A stretch of DNA of 32,482 nucleotides from Streptomyces morookaense (GCF_013030945.1 NZ_JABBXF010000108.1:1-32482), one strand, 5' to 3'; positions 1-8,205 are shown, counted from the first letter of the stretch. The notes: a model not told the origin generated them from the sequence alone. Translations and numbers: made by a program.

Positions 1-431
1 GGTTCCGCGGGCACCCGGGGGTCGCGGGCGCGGGGCACCTCGGGGGCCGCGCCGGGCGCGCCGCCCCAGGAGACGCGGCGGTCCGCCTCGCCGCCGAAGC
101 CTTCCTGCCGGGCCGAGTCCGCGCGCCAGACGGCGCCTCCGGCGCCCTCAGCCGGCTCCTCGTCCAGGAACACCGGACCCGTCTCCTCCGCCGTCGCCTG
201 CCGCGGCGAGGGCGGGACGGGTGCGGCGAGCGCGGGTGCCTGTGCCGCGGCCATCCCGGCCACCCCGGCGGGCGCCGCCGGCATCGGCTCCCCCTCGGCG
301 GGCGCGGGCCGGCTGGTGCCGGGCACCCAGGCGGTGCCGCTCCAGTAACGGATATATCCGGGAATGGAGGGGTCGGGGTAGTACCCCCGGACGGGGTGAC
401 TGTCGGCGGATCCCGAGGGAGGTGCGCTCAT
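1..431 (-). CDS. Partial protein with DUF2510-like N-terminus (start only; runs off left edge)
   Basis: The first 143 codons of a minus-strand gene are present and the rest lies beyond the window. It starts at ATG 431. Residues about 17-40 carry a YYPDPSIPGYIRYWSG segment followed by W and PGT, which resembles the short DUF2510 motif (G-Y-P-D-P-x-RYW-G-W) found at the N-terminus of many actinobacterial membrane proteins. After it comes a low-complexity Pro/Ala/Gly/Glu stretch typical of a disordered cytoplasmic linker. In streptomycetes such proteins often continue into an RDD-type membrane domain, but that part is not visible, so the membrane assignment is inference. The gene diverges from ssgG across a 288-bp gap. 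Confidence 0.6.
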   Translation of the reverse strand, partial: MSAPPSGSADSHPVRGYYPDPSIPGYIRYWSGTAWVPGTSRPAPAEGEPMPAAPAGVAGMAAAQAPALAAPVPPSPRQATAEETGPVFLDEEPAEGAGGAVWRADSARQEGFGGEADRRVSWGGAPGAAPEVPRARDPRVPAE

Positions 432-596
432 GGTCTCCGGTGTCCCGTATCTGTTCGGTCCGTACTGTGAACTCAATGCGCAAAAGGCAACCCGCAGCGC
501 AGCCAACAGGTCTACCAGAAGTCCCCACCCCTGTGGCCGTCCCGGGGGCGGGACCACTCACACGTGCGACTGGAGGACGCCGGGATCCATGCTGCG

Positions 597-639
597 ACGT
601 CATGGTGAGAAGTCAGGGTGAAAAGTCGCGTCATGACGT
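597..639. promoter_or_regulatory. Inverted and direct repeats upstream of ssgG
   Basis: In the divergent gap upstream of ssgG, ACGTCATG (597-604) and CATGACGT (632-639) form an exact 8-bp inverted repeat. Between the arms lie two near-identical decamers, GTGAGAAGTC (605-614) and GTGAAAAGTC (618-627), with a 13-bp period. This looks like an operator for a regulator of ssgG or of the divergent gene. No known binding consensus is recognised. Confidence 0.3.
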
Positions 640-719
640 GGGGCCGGTGCGCTCTCCCCGGTGCGGGCCCACGCCGAAGGGCCACGCGTCGAGGGAAGCC
701 GAGCAGAGAGGGCGCACTC

Positions 720-1139
720 ATGCACACCGTGGTGGAACGCGAGCTGGACATCGACCTGGTGCTGTCGCCGGACCACAGCATTCCCGTACCGGCCCGGCTG
801 ATGTACTGCGCGGACGATCCGTACGCCGTGCGCATCACCTTCCACGTCACCTCACTCGCTCCGGTGACATGGACGTTCGCGCGGGACCTGCTGGTGGACG
901 GGGTCTTCCGCCCGGCCGGCGAAGGGGACGTGCGGGTGTGGCCCGCGCGGGTCGGGGGGCGCACGATGGTCTGCCTGGGGTTGACGTCGCCGGAGGGCGA
1001 AGCGGTGTTGCTCGCGCAGGCGAACGTTGTCACGGGGTGGCTGGAGCGGACCATGCGGGTTGTTCCGCCGGGGGCGGAGGCCGAGTTGCTGGGGCTGGAG
1101 GAAGGGCTGCGGGTGTTGTTGGCCGCCGAGTCCGGGTGA
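720..1139 (+). CDS. ssgG: SsgA-like sporulation/septation protein (SsgG-like)
   Basis: This is a 139-residue SsgA-like protein (SALP), the actinomycete family that controls septum positioning and peptidoglycan remodelling during sporulation. Family features visible are the opening that includes ELDIDLVLS, the segment YCADDPYAVRITFHV at about 29-43, FARDLLVDG near 53-61, and a C-terminal helix after residue 125. ATG 720 was chosen because the family begins close to its HTVVEREL segment and a GAGAGG ribosome-binding site lies 8 nt upstream. Adjacency to the FAD oxidase and hppD matches, as I recall, ssgG (SCO2924) of S. coelicolor, which helps place septa correctly in aerial hyphae. The SALP family call is firm; the paralogue assignment rests on gene order. 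Confidence 0.85.
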   Translation: MHTVVERELDIDLVLSPDHSIPVPARLMYCADDPYAVRITFHVTSLAPVTWTFARDLLVDGVFRPAGEGDVRVWPARVGGRTMVCLGLTSPEGEAVLLAQANVVTGWLERTMRVVPPGAEAELLGLEEGLRVLLAAESG

Positions 1140-1156
1140 CGGGTCTGTTGCCGGGA

Positions 1157-1180
1157 GCCGGGGGCGATGATGCCCCCGGC
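1157..1180. terminator. Bidirectional terminator between ssgG and FAD oxidase
   Basis: GCCGGGGGC (1157-1165) and GCCCCCGGC (1172-1180) form a perfect 9-bp stem with a 6-nt loop. It sits in the 44-bp gap between two convergent genes and could serve both. There is no U-tract, which is usual in streptomycetes. Confidence 0.6.
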
Positions 1181-1183
1181 CGG

Positions 1184-2566
1184 TCAGGCGTCCAGCACCT
1201 TCCCCGGGTTCAGCAACCCCAGCGGGTCGAAGACCTGCTTGATCCCCCGCTGCATCTCCAGGGCCACCGGCCCCAGTTCCTTCGCCAGCCATTCCTTCTT
1301 CAGCAGGCCCACGCCGTGCTCGCCCGTGATCGTGCCGCCCAACTTCAGTCCCAGCGCCATGATTTCGTCGAACGACTCCCGTGCGCGGCGCGCCTCGTCC
1401 GGGTCGGCGGGGTCGAAGCAGACCACCGGGTGGGTGTTGCCGTCGCCCGCGTGGGCGCACACGCCGATGGTCAGGCCGTGGCGCTCCGCGACGGCCGCCG
1501 TGCCGTCCAGCATCTCCGCCAGGCGGGACCGCGGGACGCACACGTCGTCGATCATCGTGGCCGGGCGGAGCGTCTCCAGCGCGGGCAGCGACATACGGCG
1601 CGCCTGCAGCAGCAGGTCGGACTCGGCCGCGTCCTCGGCGGGGACGACCTCCGTCGCCCCGGCCTCGCGGCACAGTTCCGCCACGGCGGCCAGGTCGGGG
1701 CCGGGGTCGGGGGTGTCGAAGGCGGCGAGCAGCAGCGCCTCCGTGCTCTCCGGAAGGCCCATCCGGGCCATGGAGTTGACCGCCCGCACCGTGGTGCCGT
1801 CCATCAGCTCCAGCAGCGAGGGCGCGTGCCCGCGCCGCATGATGCGGCATACCGCCTCGCACGCCGCCGCGACGGACGGGAACTCCGCCGCCAGCGCCAG
1901 CTGTTGCGGCGGTTCCGGCCTGAGCGCCAGGACGGCCCGTACGATCACGCCGAGGCTGCCCTCGGAGCCGACGAACAGGCGCGTCAGGTCGTAGCCCGCA
2001 ACGCCCTTGGCCGTCCTGCGGCCGGTCTTCAGCAGCCGGCCGTCCGCGAGCACGACGTCCAGGCCCAGGACGTACTCGGCGGTGACGCCGTACTTGACGC
2101 AGCACAGCCCGCCGGACGCGGTACCGATGTTGCCGCCGATGGTGCACTGCTCCCAACTCGACGGGTCCGGCGGGTAGTAGAGGCCCTGTTCGGCGACCGC
2201 GCGCGACAGGTCGGCGTTGACCACGCCGGGCTCCACGACGGCGACGCGGTCGACCGGGTCGATCTCGACGATCCGGTCCATCTTCACCAGCGACAGGACG
2301 ATGCACCCGTCCAGCGCGTTGGCCGCGCCCGACAGGCCCGTCCGGGCCCCCTGCGGCACGACCGGGACGCGCAGTGCCGTCGCGGTGCGCATCACGTGCT
2401 GCACCTGCTCCACGGTGCGCGGCAGCACCACGGCACCGGGCGCCCCGGCCGCACAGAAGCTCGCCATGTCGGTGGCGTAGGAACGCATGACGTCGGGGTC
2501 GGTGAGGACGGCGTCCTCGGGGAGCCCGTCGCGCAGTCGACCGATGAGATCACCCATGGGCCTCAC
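1184..2566 (-). CDS. FAD-binding oxidase, glycolate oxidase GlcD / D-lactate dehydrogenase-like
   Basis: This 460-residue enzyme belongs to the VAO/PCMH FAD family, which oxidises 2-hydroxy acids such as glycolate or D-lactate. The FAD-binding half carries VVPQGARTGLSGAANAL near 69-85, CTIGGNIGTASGG around 140-152 and LFVGSEGSLGVI around 195-206. The C-terminal FAD-oxidase_C half carries the metal and substrate motif TGEHGVGLLKKEWL, and the chain ends in the usual LNPGKVLD. Length is normal for GlcD. An in-frame ATG at 2557 is an alternative start. It lies 43 nt downstream of hppD on the same strand, so co-transcription is likely; oxidation of a hydroxy acid linked to aromatic amino acid turnover is possible but unproven. 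The exact substrate cannot be read from sequence. Confidence 0.85.
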   Translation of the reverse strand: MRPMGDLIGRLRDGLPEDAVLTDPDVMRSYATDMASFCAAGAPGAVVLPRTVEQVQHVMRTATALRVPVVPQGARTGLSGAANALDGCIVLSLVKMDRIVEIDPVDRVAVVEPGVVNADLSRAVAEQGLYYPPDPSSWEQCTIGGNIGTASGGLCCVKYGVTAEYVLGLDVVLADGRLLKTGRRTAKGVAGYDLTRLFVGSEGSLGVIVRAVLALRPEPPQQLALAAEFPSVAAACEAVCRIMRRGHAPSLLELMDGTTVRAVNSMARMGLPESTEALLLAAFDTPDPGPDLAAVAELCREAGATEVVPAEDAAESDLLLQARRMSLPALETLRPATMIDDVCVPRSRLAEMLDGTAAVAERHGLTIGVCAHAGDGNTHPVVCFDPADPDEARRARESFDEIMALGLKLGGTITGEHGVGLLKKEWLAKELGPVALEMQRGIKQVFDPLGLLNPGKVLDA

Positions 2567-2609
2567 CCTGCCACCGCGACGTCGCAGGGGGAAGATCGCG
2601 AGGGAACCG

Positions 2610-3752
2610 TCAGAGGTTGCCCCGCTTCTCCTGCTCCCGCTCGATCGCCTCGAAGAGCGCCTTGAAGTTCCCCTTGCCGAATCCCATCGACCCGTGCCGC
2701 TCGATCATCTCGAAGAACACCGTCGGACGGTCCTGCACCGGCTTGGTGAAGATCTGCAGCAGGTAGCCGTCCTCGTCGCGGTCGACGAGGATCTTCAGCT
2801 CGCGCAGCGTCTCGACGGGCACCCGGGTCTCGCCGGCCCACTCGCCGAGCGTGTCGTAGTACGCGTCGGGGGTGTCGAGGAACTGCACCCCGGCCGCGCG
2901 CATGGCGCGCACGGTGGCGACGATGTCGTTGGTGGCCAGGGCGATGTGCTGCACGCCGGGGCCGTTGTAGAACTCCAGGTACTCGTCGATCTGCGACTTC
3001 TTCTTGGCGATCGCCGGCTCGTTGAGCGGGAACTTCACCTTGCGGGTGCCGTCCGCGACGACCTTCGACATGAGCGCGGAGTACTCGGTGGCGATGTCGT
3101 CGCCCACGAACTCCTTCATGTTGGTGAAGCCCATGACGTTGTTGTAGAAGGAGACCCACTCGTCCATCTTGCCGAGCTCGACGTTGCCGACGCAGTGGTC
3201 GATCGCCTGGAAGCGGCGCGGGCCGGGCTCGACGATGGGCTCGGCGGCGACGAAGCCGGGCAGGTACGGGCCGGAGTAGTCGGCGCGCTCGACCAGGGTG
3301 TGCCGGGTCTTGCCGTAGGTGGCGATGGAGGCGAGGACGACCGTGCCGTGCTCGTCCTTGATCTCCTGCGGCTCCTGCAGGCCCGTCGCCCCGTGCTCCA
3401 GGGCGTAGGCGTACGCGGCCCGCGCGTCCGGCACCTCGATGGCGAGGTCCACGACGCCGTCGCCGTGCTCGGCGACGTGGGCGGCGAGGAAGCGCCCGCG
3501 CTCGCTCGCCGCCTTGATGACGGTGGTGAAGACGAACCGGGCGCTGCCGGACTCCAGGACGTAACTCGCCGTCTCCCGGCTGCCGTTCTCCGGTCCGGAG
3601 TAGGCGACCAGCTTCATGCCGAACGCGACGGAGTAGTAGTGCGCGGCCTGCTTGGCGTTGCCGACGGCGAAGACCACCGCGTCCATCCCCTTGACCGGGA
3701 AGGGGTCGGCCTGCCGTGCGGTGTGCAGGGTGTGATCCGTGGTCTGAGTCAT
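2610..3752 (-). CDS. hppD: 4-hydroxyphenylpyruvate dioxygenase
   Basis: This 380-residue non-haem Fe(II) enzyme converts 4-hydroxyphenylpyruvate to homogentisate in tyrosine degradation; in streptomycetes it also underlies ochre/melanin-type pigment. It has two VOC half-domains, at about 22-150 and 180-345. The metal triad is visible: His186 in AIDHCVGNV, His269 in GVQHIALATND and Glu348 in VFFEMIERHG. These sit one residue before the positions known for the S. avermitilis enzyme (His187, His270, Glu349). ATG 3752 was chosen because it gives family length and follows GGAGGG 11 nt upstream; the longer open frame upstream overlaps the divergent regulator. It diverges from the Lrp-type regulator and is likely the first gene of an operon with the FAD oxidase. 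Confidence 0.97.
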   Translation of the reverse strand: MTQTTDHTLHTARQADPFPVKGMDAVVFAVGNAKQAAHYYSVAFGMKLVAYSGPENGSRETASYVLESGSARFVFTTVIKAASERGRFLAAHVAEHGDGVVDLAIEVPDARAAYAYALEHGATGLQEPQEIKDEHGTVVLASIATYGKTRHTLVERADYSGPYLPGFVAAEPIVEPGPRRFQAIDHCVGNVELGKMDEWVSFYNNVMGFTNMKEFVGDDIATEYSALMSKVVADGTRKVKFPLNEPAIAKKKSQIDEYLEFYNGPGVQHIALATNDIVATVRAMRAAGVQFLDTPDAYYDTLGEWAGETRVPVETLRELKILVDRDEDGYLLQIFTKPVQDRPTVFFEMIERHGSMGFGKGNFKALFEAIEREQEKRGNL

Positions 3753-3779
3753 GGCCGCAGGGTCCCTCCGAACCACACA

Positions 3780-3852
3780 ATGCGCAATAGTTTGCGAATT
3801 CTCTGGGCAGGTTGCCCACCGGTGTCCGAGAGGCATCGGACGTTCTGTACAG
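3780..3852. promoter_or_regulatory. Operator cluster in the hppD / hpdA divergent promoter region
   Basis: The 124-bp gap between hppD and the Lrp regulator holds a run of palindromes. The first is ATGCGCAATAGTTTGCGAAT (3780-3799), a 20-bp site with core CGCAA-N4-TTGCG and one mismatched pair outside the core, the form expected of an Lrp/AsnC operator. It is followed by GGGCA-N3-TGCCC (3805-3817), GTCCGA-N6-TCGGAC (3824-3841) and CTGTACAG (3845-3852). Dual control of this promoter pair by an Lrp-type and an IclR-type protein is known in S. coelicolor as I recall it. Which palindrome belongs to which protein is inference. Confidence 0.55.
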
Positions 3853-3876
3853 GCTGCACAGGAGAGGGGGAGAACG

Positions 3877-4341
3877 GTGATCGATCGTTTGGACGGCCGG
3901 CTGATCGAGCTGCTCGCCGAGGAGCCGCGGATAGGGGTGCTGGAGGCCTCGCGGCGGCTGGGCGTGGCGCGCGGGACGGTGCAGGCGCGGCTGGACCGGC
4001 TCCAGTCGCAGGGGGTGATCCGGGGCTTCGGGCCGGAGGTGGATCCGGCGGCGCTGGGGTATCCGGTGACCGCGTTCGCCACGCTGGAGATCAAGCAGGG
4101 CCAGGGCGCGGACGTCCGGGAGCACCTGGCGGGCGTCCCCGAGGTGCTGGAGCTGCACACCACGACCGGTCACGGGGACATGCTGTGCCGTCTGGTGGCC
4201 CGCTCGAATGCCGACCTCCAGCGGGTGATCGACCGGGTTGTGGGTTTTGATGGGATCGTGCGGGCTTCCACGGCGATCGTCATGGAGAATCCGGTTCCGC
4301 TGAGGATCATCCCGCTGGTGAAGCAGGCTTCCGAGGACTGA
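3877..4341 (+). CDS. hpdA: Lrp/AsnC-family regulator of hppD (HpdA-like)
   Basis: This 154-residue Lrp/AsnC protein has an N-terminal winged helix-turn-helix (about 1-60, with LIELLAEEPRIGVLEASRRLGV and RGTVQARLDRLQ) and a C-terminal RAM/AsnC ligand-binding domain (about 65-150, with the ELHTTTGHGDMLCRLVAR segment). GTG 3877 is preferred: GGAGAGGGGG lies just upstream and the product begins exactly at the first helix, VIDRLDGRLIELL. It is divergent from hppD. From memory of S. coelicolor work, the equivalent protein HpdA activates hppD in response to tyrosine or its keto acid and represses its own gene. The osmoprotectant operon starts 51 nt downstream in the same direction, so read-through is possible. 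Confidence 0.9.
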   Translation: MIDRLDGRLIELLAEEPRIGVLEASRRLGVARGTVQARLDRLQSQGVIRGFGPEVDPAALGYPVTAFATLEIKQGQGADVREHLAGVPEVLELHTTTGHGDMLCRLVARSNADLQRVIDRVVGFDGIVRASTAIVMENPVPLRIIPLVKQASED

Positions 4342-4364
4342 TCGAGACCGATCGAGGACTGATC
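4332..4364 (+). repeat. 12-bp direct repeat spanning the hpdA stop codon
   Basis: CGAGGACTGATC occurs exactly at 4332-4343, where it contains the hpdA stop codon, and again at 4353-4364, 21 bp later, in the short gap before the transporter operon. It could be a small slipped duplication or a regulatory site. Confidence 0.4.
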
Positions 4365-4392
4365 ACGGTCCCACCACGGGTAGGAGTGGCGG

Positions 4393-5040
4393 GTGAGCTT
4401 CTGGGAGTACGTCGGCAGCCGCCACGCCCAGCTCTTGGCGGACACCTTCCAGCACGCCAGCGCGGTGTTCCAGTGCATGGTCGTCGCCACGCTCGCCGGA
4501 GTCGCGATCGGCGTGGCGACGTACCGCAGCGAGTGGGCGGGCAACCTCGCCGTCACCGCCGGTGCGACGCTCCTCACCATCCCCTCCCTCGCCCTGATCG
4601 GCCTGCTGGTCCCCGTGACGGGCCTGGGGGTGGCGCCCACGGTCACGGCGCTGGTGCTCTACGGGCTGCTGCCGATCGTCCGCAACGCGATCGTGGGCCT
4701 GCGCGGGGTGGACCCGGCGCTGGTGGACGCGGCGAAGGGGATCGGGATGTCGCGCGCGGCCCGGCTGTTCCGGGTGGAACTGCCGCTGGCCTGGCCGCCG
4801 ATCCTCACCGGGATCCGGGTCTCCACCCAGATGCTGATGGGCATCGCCGCGATCGCCGCCTATGCCTCGGGACCGGGCCTGGGCAACGAGATCTTCCGCG
4901 GCATCTCCTCGCTGGGCAGCGTCAACGCGCTCAACCAGGTGCTCGCCGGAACGCTGGGGATCATCGTGCTGGCCCTGGGCTTCGACGCCGCGTACGTCCT
5001 CATAGGCCGGCTGACCATACCGAGGGGGATCCGTGCCTGA
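4393..5040 (+). CDS. Osmoprotectant (quaternary amine) ABC transporter permease 1
   Basis: A 215-residue inner-membrane permease of the OpuB/OpuC/ProW (BPD_transp_1) type. It has about five to six hydrophobic segments and the cytoplasmic EAA loop at about 115-140 (DAAKGIGMSRAARLFRVELP), which docks on the ATPase. Motifs shared with OpuBB/OpuBD are LLTIPSLALIGLLVP and YGLLPIVRNAIVGL. The GTG start at 4393 follows AGGAG closely. It is the first gene of a compact four-gene operon (permease, ATPase, permease, binding protein). Two different permeases plus a CBS-carrying ATPase is the layout of OpuB/OpuC-type glycine betaine, choline or carnitine importers. The actual substrate cannot be decided from sequence. 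Confidence 0.9.
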   Translation: MSFWEYVGSRHAQLLADTFQHASAVFQCMVVATLAGVAIGVATYRSEWAGNLAVTAGATLLTIPSLALIGLLVPVTGLGVAPTVTALVLYGLLPIVRNAIVGLRGVDPALVDAAKGIGMSRAARLFRVELPLAWPPILTGIRVSTQMLMGIAAIAAYASGPGLGNEIFRGISSLGSVNALNQVLAGTLGIIVLALGFDAAYVLIGRLTIPRGIRA

Positions 5041-6280
5041 GCCGCCCGCCCCGCCCGCCCCGGCCCGTGCCGCCACGGGGGCCACGATCCGGCTGGAGAA
5101 CCTCACCAAGCGCTACTCGGGCAGCGCCGTGCCCGCCGTCGAGAACGTCAGCATGGAGATCAGGGCCGGGGAGATCGTCATCTTCGTGGGCCCCTCGGGC
5201 TGCGGGAAGTCCACCACCCTGAAGATGATCAACCGGCTGATCGAGCCCACCTCCGGCCGGATCCGCATCGACGACGAGGACGTCACCGGCATCGACCCGG
5301 TGAAGCTGCGGCGCAAGGTCGGCTACGCCATCCAGTCCTCCGGGCTCTTCCCGCACATGACCGTCGCGCAGAACATCGCCCTCGTGCCGCGCATGGTCGG
5401 CTGGCCCAAGTCCCGGATCAGGAACCGGGTGGAGGAGATGCTCGACCTGGTGGGCCTGGACCCCGGCGAGTTCCACCACCGCTACCCCCGGCAGCTCTCC
5501 GGCGGCCAGCAGCAGCGGGTGGGCGTGGCCCGGGCGCTGGCCGCCGACCCGCCCGTGCTGCTGATGGACGAGCCCTTCGGCGCCGTCGACCCGATCACCC
5601 GCGACCACCTCCAGGACGAACTGATCCGGCTCCAGCACGAGTTGCACAAGACGATCGTCTTCGTCACGCACGACTTCGACGAGGCCATCAAGCTCGGCGA
5701 CCGCATCGCCGTGCTCCGCGAGCGGTCGCAGATAGCCCAGTTCGACACCCCCGAGGCCATCCTCACCAACCCCGCCGACGACTTCGTCTCCGGCTTCGTC
5801 GGCGCGGGCGCCGCCCTCAAGCGCCTCAACCTCACCCGGGTCCGGGACGTGGGCGTCGTGGACTTCCCCACCGCCTGCGTCGACGACCCCCTGCAGTCCA
5901 TCTTCGACGCCCTGCGCTCCGGCACCGCCAACGAACTGCTCCTGCTGGACCGGCACCACCGCCCCTACAAGTGGCTGCGCCGCGGCGACCTGATGCGCGC
6001 CAAGGGCTCGCTGGCCCGCGCGGGCACGCTCGTGCACGACACGGTCACGCGCGACGCGACGCTGCGCGACGCGCTGGAGGCGGTGCTCACCGACAACGCC
6101 GGGCGGGTGGCGGTGACGGGCCGGCGCGGACGGTACGAGGGCGTCGTCGACATGCAGACCCTCATGAACTCCGTCCACGAACTGCTGGAGGCCGACCGGC
6201 TGGAGGCCGCCGAGCACCAGCACACGCTGGAGGAGCAGCGCGCGGGGCGGACCCGGCAGGAGCAGGAGGGCGGCACGTGA
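5033..6280 (+). CDS. Osmoprotectant ABC transporter ATP-binding protein with C-terminal CBS region
   Basis: This 415-residue ATPase of the OpuCA/ProV family energises the transporter. Visible motifs are Walker A GPSGCGKST (53-61), Q-loop Gln101, signature LSGGQQ (155-160), Walker B LLMDE (176-180) and switch His213. Beyond about residue 265 follows a CBS-domain pair region ending near VVDMQTLMNSVHEL; in OpuA-type systems this region senses ionic strength. An N-terminal Pro/Ala-rich lead of about 15 residues is unusual but short. GTG 5033 overlaps the end of the upstream permease by 8 nt, and the 3' end overlaps the next permease by 4 nt (GTGA), so the genes are translationally coupled. Confidence 0.93.
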   Translation: MPEPPAPPAPARAATGATIRLENLTKRYSGSAVPAVENVSMEIRAGEIVIFVGPSGCGKSTTLKMINRLIEPTSGRIRIDDEDVTGIDPVKLRRKVGYAIQSSGLFPHMTVAQNIALVPRMVGWPKSRIRNRVEEMLDLVGLDPGEFHHRYPRQLSGGQQQRVGVARALAADPPVLLMDEPFGAVDPITRDHLQDELIRLQHELHKTIVFVTHDFDEAIKLGDRIAVLRERSQIAQFDTPEAILTNPADDFVSGFVGAGAALKRLNLTRVRDVGVVDFPTACVDDPLQSIFDALRSGTANELLLLDRHHRPYKWLRRGDLMRAKGSLARAGTLVHDTVTRDATLRDALEAVLTDNAGRVAVTGRRGRYEGVVDMQTLMNSVHELLEADRLEAAEHQHTLEEQRAGRTRQEQEGGT

Positions 6281-7149
6281 GCCCGGCGGACGCCCCGCCG
6301 CCGAAGGGCCGCCGGCCGCCGGACGAGCTGGAGGTGCGCGGGATCCCCTTCCGCGACGAGACGGAGGCTGCGCGGGCCGCGGAGGCCGTGTCCGAACGTC
6401 CCGTCCCCGCGCGCCGGATCACCTGGCAGAAGTTCACCGTCCTGCCGTCCGTGGTGGCGCTGATCCTGCTGGCCACCTGGCTGTGGTTCCGCGGGGCGCG
6501 GCTGGACTCCATCGCCCGCAACGCCATCGGGGGCGGCAACGTGTGGCTGCGGCTGGAGCAGCACGTCCACCTCACCGTCGTCTCCACCTTCTTCGTCCTG
6601 ATCATCGCGATCCCGCTGGGCGTCCTGCTCACCCGCCGGCCGCTGCGCGGCGCCGCGCCCGTGGCCATGGCCGTCGCCAACATCGGGCAGGCGACCCCCG
6701 CGATCGGGCTGCTGGCGCTGCTGGTCATCTGGCTGGGCATCGGGACGAAGGCCGCGCTCATCGGCATCGTCGTCTACGCGGTGCTGCCCGTCCTCGCGAA
6801 CACCATCGCGGGCCTGCGGGCCATCGACCCGCTGCTGACGGAGGCCGCGCGGGGCATCGGGATGTCCCCGGTGGGCGTGCTGGGCAGGGTCGAACTCCCG
6901 CTGGCCGTACCGCTGATCCTCGCCGGGGTGCGCACCGCGCTCGTCCTCAACGTGGGCACGGCGACGCTCGCCTACTTCGGCGGGGGCGGCGGCCTGGGCG
7001 ACCTGATCGCCTCCGGCATCACCAACCACCGGATGCCGGTGCTGGTGCTGGGCTCGGTGCTGACGGTCGCGCTGGCGCTGCTGGTCGACTGGCTGGCCTC
7101 GCTGGCCGAACTGCTGCTGCGGCCGCGTGGCCTGGAGGGGGGCGACTGA
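6277..7149 (+). CDS. Osmoprotectant ABC transporter permease 2
   Basis: A 290-residue OpuB/OpuC-type permease. GTG 6277 overlaps the ATPase stop by 4 nt and follows GGAGGG, so the longer in-frame extension upstream, which lies inside the ATPase gene, is rejected. The first 55 or so residues are charged and cytoplasmic, an extension relative to permease 1. Six hydrophobic segments follow, starting with a TM at about 55-72. The EAA loop reads EAARGIGMSPVGVLGRVELP, and the family motif ANIGQATPAIGLLALLVIW is present. It should form the transmembrane channel as a partner of permease 1. The glycine run GGGGGLGDLI after TM5 is also typical. Confidence 0.92.
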   Translation: MSPADAPPPKGRRPPDELEVRGIPFRDETEAARAAEAVSERPVPARRITWQKFTVLPSVVALILLATWLWFRGARLDSIARNAIGGGNVWLRLEQHVHLTVVSTFFVLIIAIPLGVLLTRRPLRGAAPVAMAVANIGQATPAIGLLALLVIWLGIGTKAALIGIVVYAVLPVLANTIAGLRAIDPLLTEAARGIGMSPVGVLGRVELPLAVPLILAGVRTALVLNVGTATLAYFGGGGGLGDLIASGITNHRMPVLVLGSVLTVALALLVDWLASLAELLLRPRGLEGGD

Positions 7150-7152
7150 CCG

Positions 7153-8184
7153 GTGGCCGGGGTGCTGGAGGCGGCGCACAGCGCGGAGGTGGCCCGCGCC
7201 AAACGGCGTGCGGTGGTGGTGACCCTGGTCGCCGCGGCCCTGTTCCTGCCGGCGGCGCTGCTCGGCGGCTGCGGGCTGACCAGCGGCTCGCCGCTGGTCG
7301 ACGAGGTCAGGCCGGGCTCCGTGGGGCAGGGCCTGCCGCTGAAGGGCGCGCACCTGACGGTGACGTCGAAGAACTTCAGCGAGAACATCGTCCTCGGCCA
7401 GATCATGGGCCTCGCCTTCCGCGCGGCCGGCGCGAGCGTCCTGGACCGCACCAACATCCAGGGCTCGATCGGCGCCCGCGAGGCGGTGCGTTCGGGCAGC
7501 GCGGACGCGATGTACGAGTACACGGGCACCGCGTGGATCACGTACCTCGGCCACGACAAGCCGGTCAAGGACCCGCACGAGCAGTGGCGCGCGGTCGCCG
7601 AGGCCGACGCGCGGAACGGCCTGGCGTGGCTGCCGCCCGCGGCACTCGACAACACGTATGCGCTGGCGCTGAACCAGGAGAACGAACGGCGCTACGGGAC
7701 AAGGACGTTGTCGGACGTCGCCGCGCTCGCGGCGACGGACCCGGGGGCGGTGACGCTGTGCGTGGACGGCGAATTCGCCGCGCGGAACGACGGGTTGCCG
7801 GGCATGGCGAAGGCGTACGGGATGACGGTCCCGGCGTCGCGCGTCCAGAAGATGGACAGCGGGATCATCTACACCCAGGTGTCCGGGGGCCGTTCGTGCA
7901 CGTACGGGGAGGTGTTCACGACGGACGGCAGGATCAAGGCGATGCGGCTGGCCGTCATGGAGGACGACCGGCACTTCTTCCCGAACTACAACGCGGCGCC
8001 GGAGATCAATGCGAAGGCCCTGCGGGAGCATCCGGCGATACGGGAGGTGCTGGAGCCGATCACGGCCCGGCTGACGAACGAGGTGGCGCGGGAACTGAAC
8101 GCGGAGGTGGACGTGGAGGGCAAGGACCCGCGTGAGGTGGCGTTGGGGTGGCTGGTGAGGGAGGGGTTCGTGCGGAAGGGTTGA
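7153..8184 (+). CDS. Osmoprotectant-binding lipoprotein (OpuAC/OsmF-type)
   Basis: This 343-residue extracellular substrate-binding protein has an atypically long N-terminal region (about 20 residues before the hydrophobic core) and a lipobox LLGGC, with Cys40 as the acylated residue. The mature domain begins with LTVTSKNFSENIVLGQIMG, the classic start of the QAT-binding fold (periplasmic binding class II), and continues with YEYTGTAWITYLG and the C-terminal LTNEVARELNAEVDVEGKDP typical of OpuBC/OsmF. GTG 7153 starts 3 nt after the permease stop. It captures glycine betaine, choline, carnitine or a related compound and delivers it to the two permeases. Ligand identity is open because I cannot model the aromatic cage. 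Confidence 0.92.
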   Translation: MAGVLEAAHSAEVARAKRRAVVVTLVAAALFLPAALLGGCGLTSGSPLVDEVRPGSVGQGLPLKGAHLTVTSKNFSENIVLGQIMGLAFRAAGASVLDRTNIQGSIGAREAVRSGSADAMYEYTGTAWITYLGHDKPVKDPHEQWRAVAEADARNGLAWLPPAALDNTYALALNQENERRYGTRTLSDVAALAATDPGAVTLCVDGEFAARNDGLPGMAKAYGMTVPASRVQKMDSGIIYTQVSGGRSCTYGEVFTTDGRIKAMRLAVMEDDRHFFPNYNAAPEINAKALREHPAIREVLEPITARLTNEVARELNAEVDVEGKDPREVALGWLVREGFVRKG

Positions 8185-8205
8185 GCGCCCCTCATGATCG
8201 TGATC

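Noticed and set aside
430..621. 63-codon plus-strand open frame in the ssgG upstream gap
   Set aside because: It begins opposite the divergent gene start and has no ribosome-binding site or family likeness.
221..2665. 814-codon plus-strand open frame
   Set aside because: It runs antisense to the FAD oxidase and through the intergenic region, has no domain character and an extreme Arg/Gly/His composition; it is a high-GC shadow.
5000..6223. 407-codon minus-strand open frame opposite the transporter ATPase
   Set aside because: The plus strand carries full ABC ATPase motifs; the antisense product has no recognisable features.
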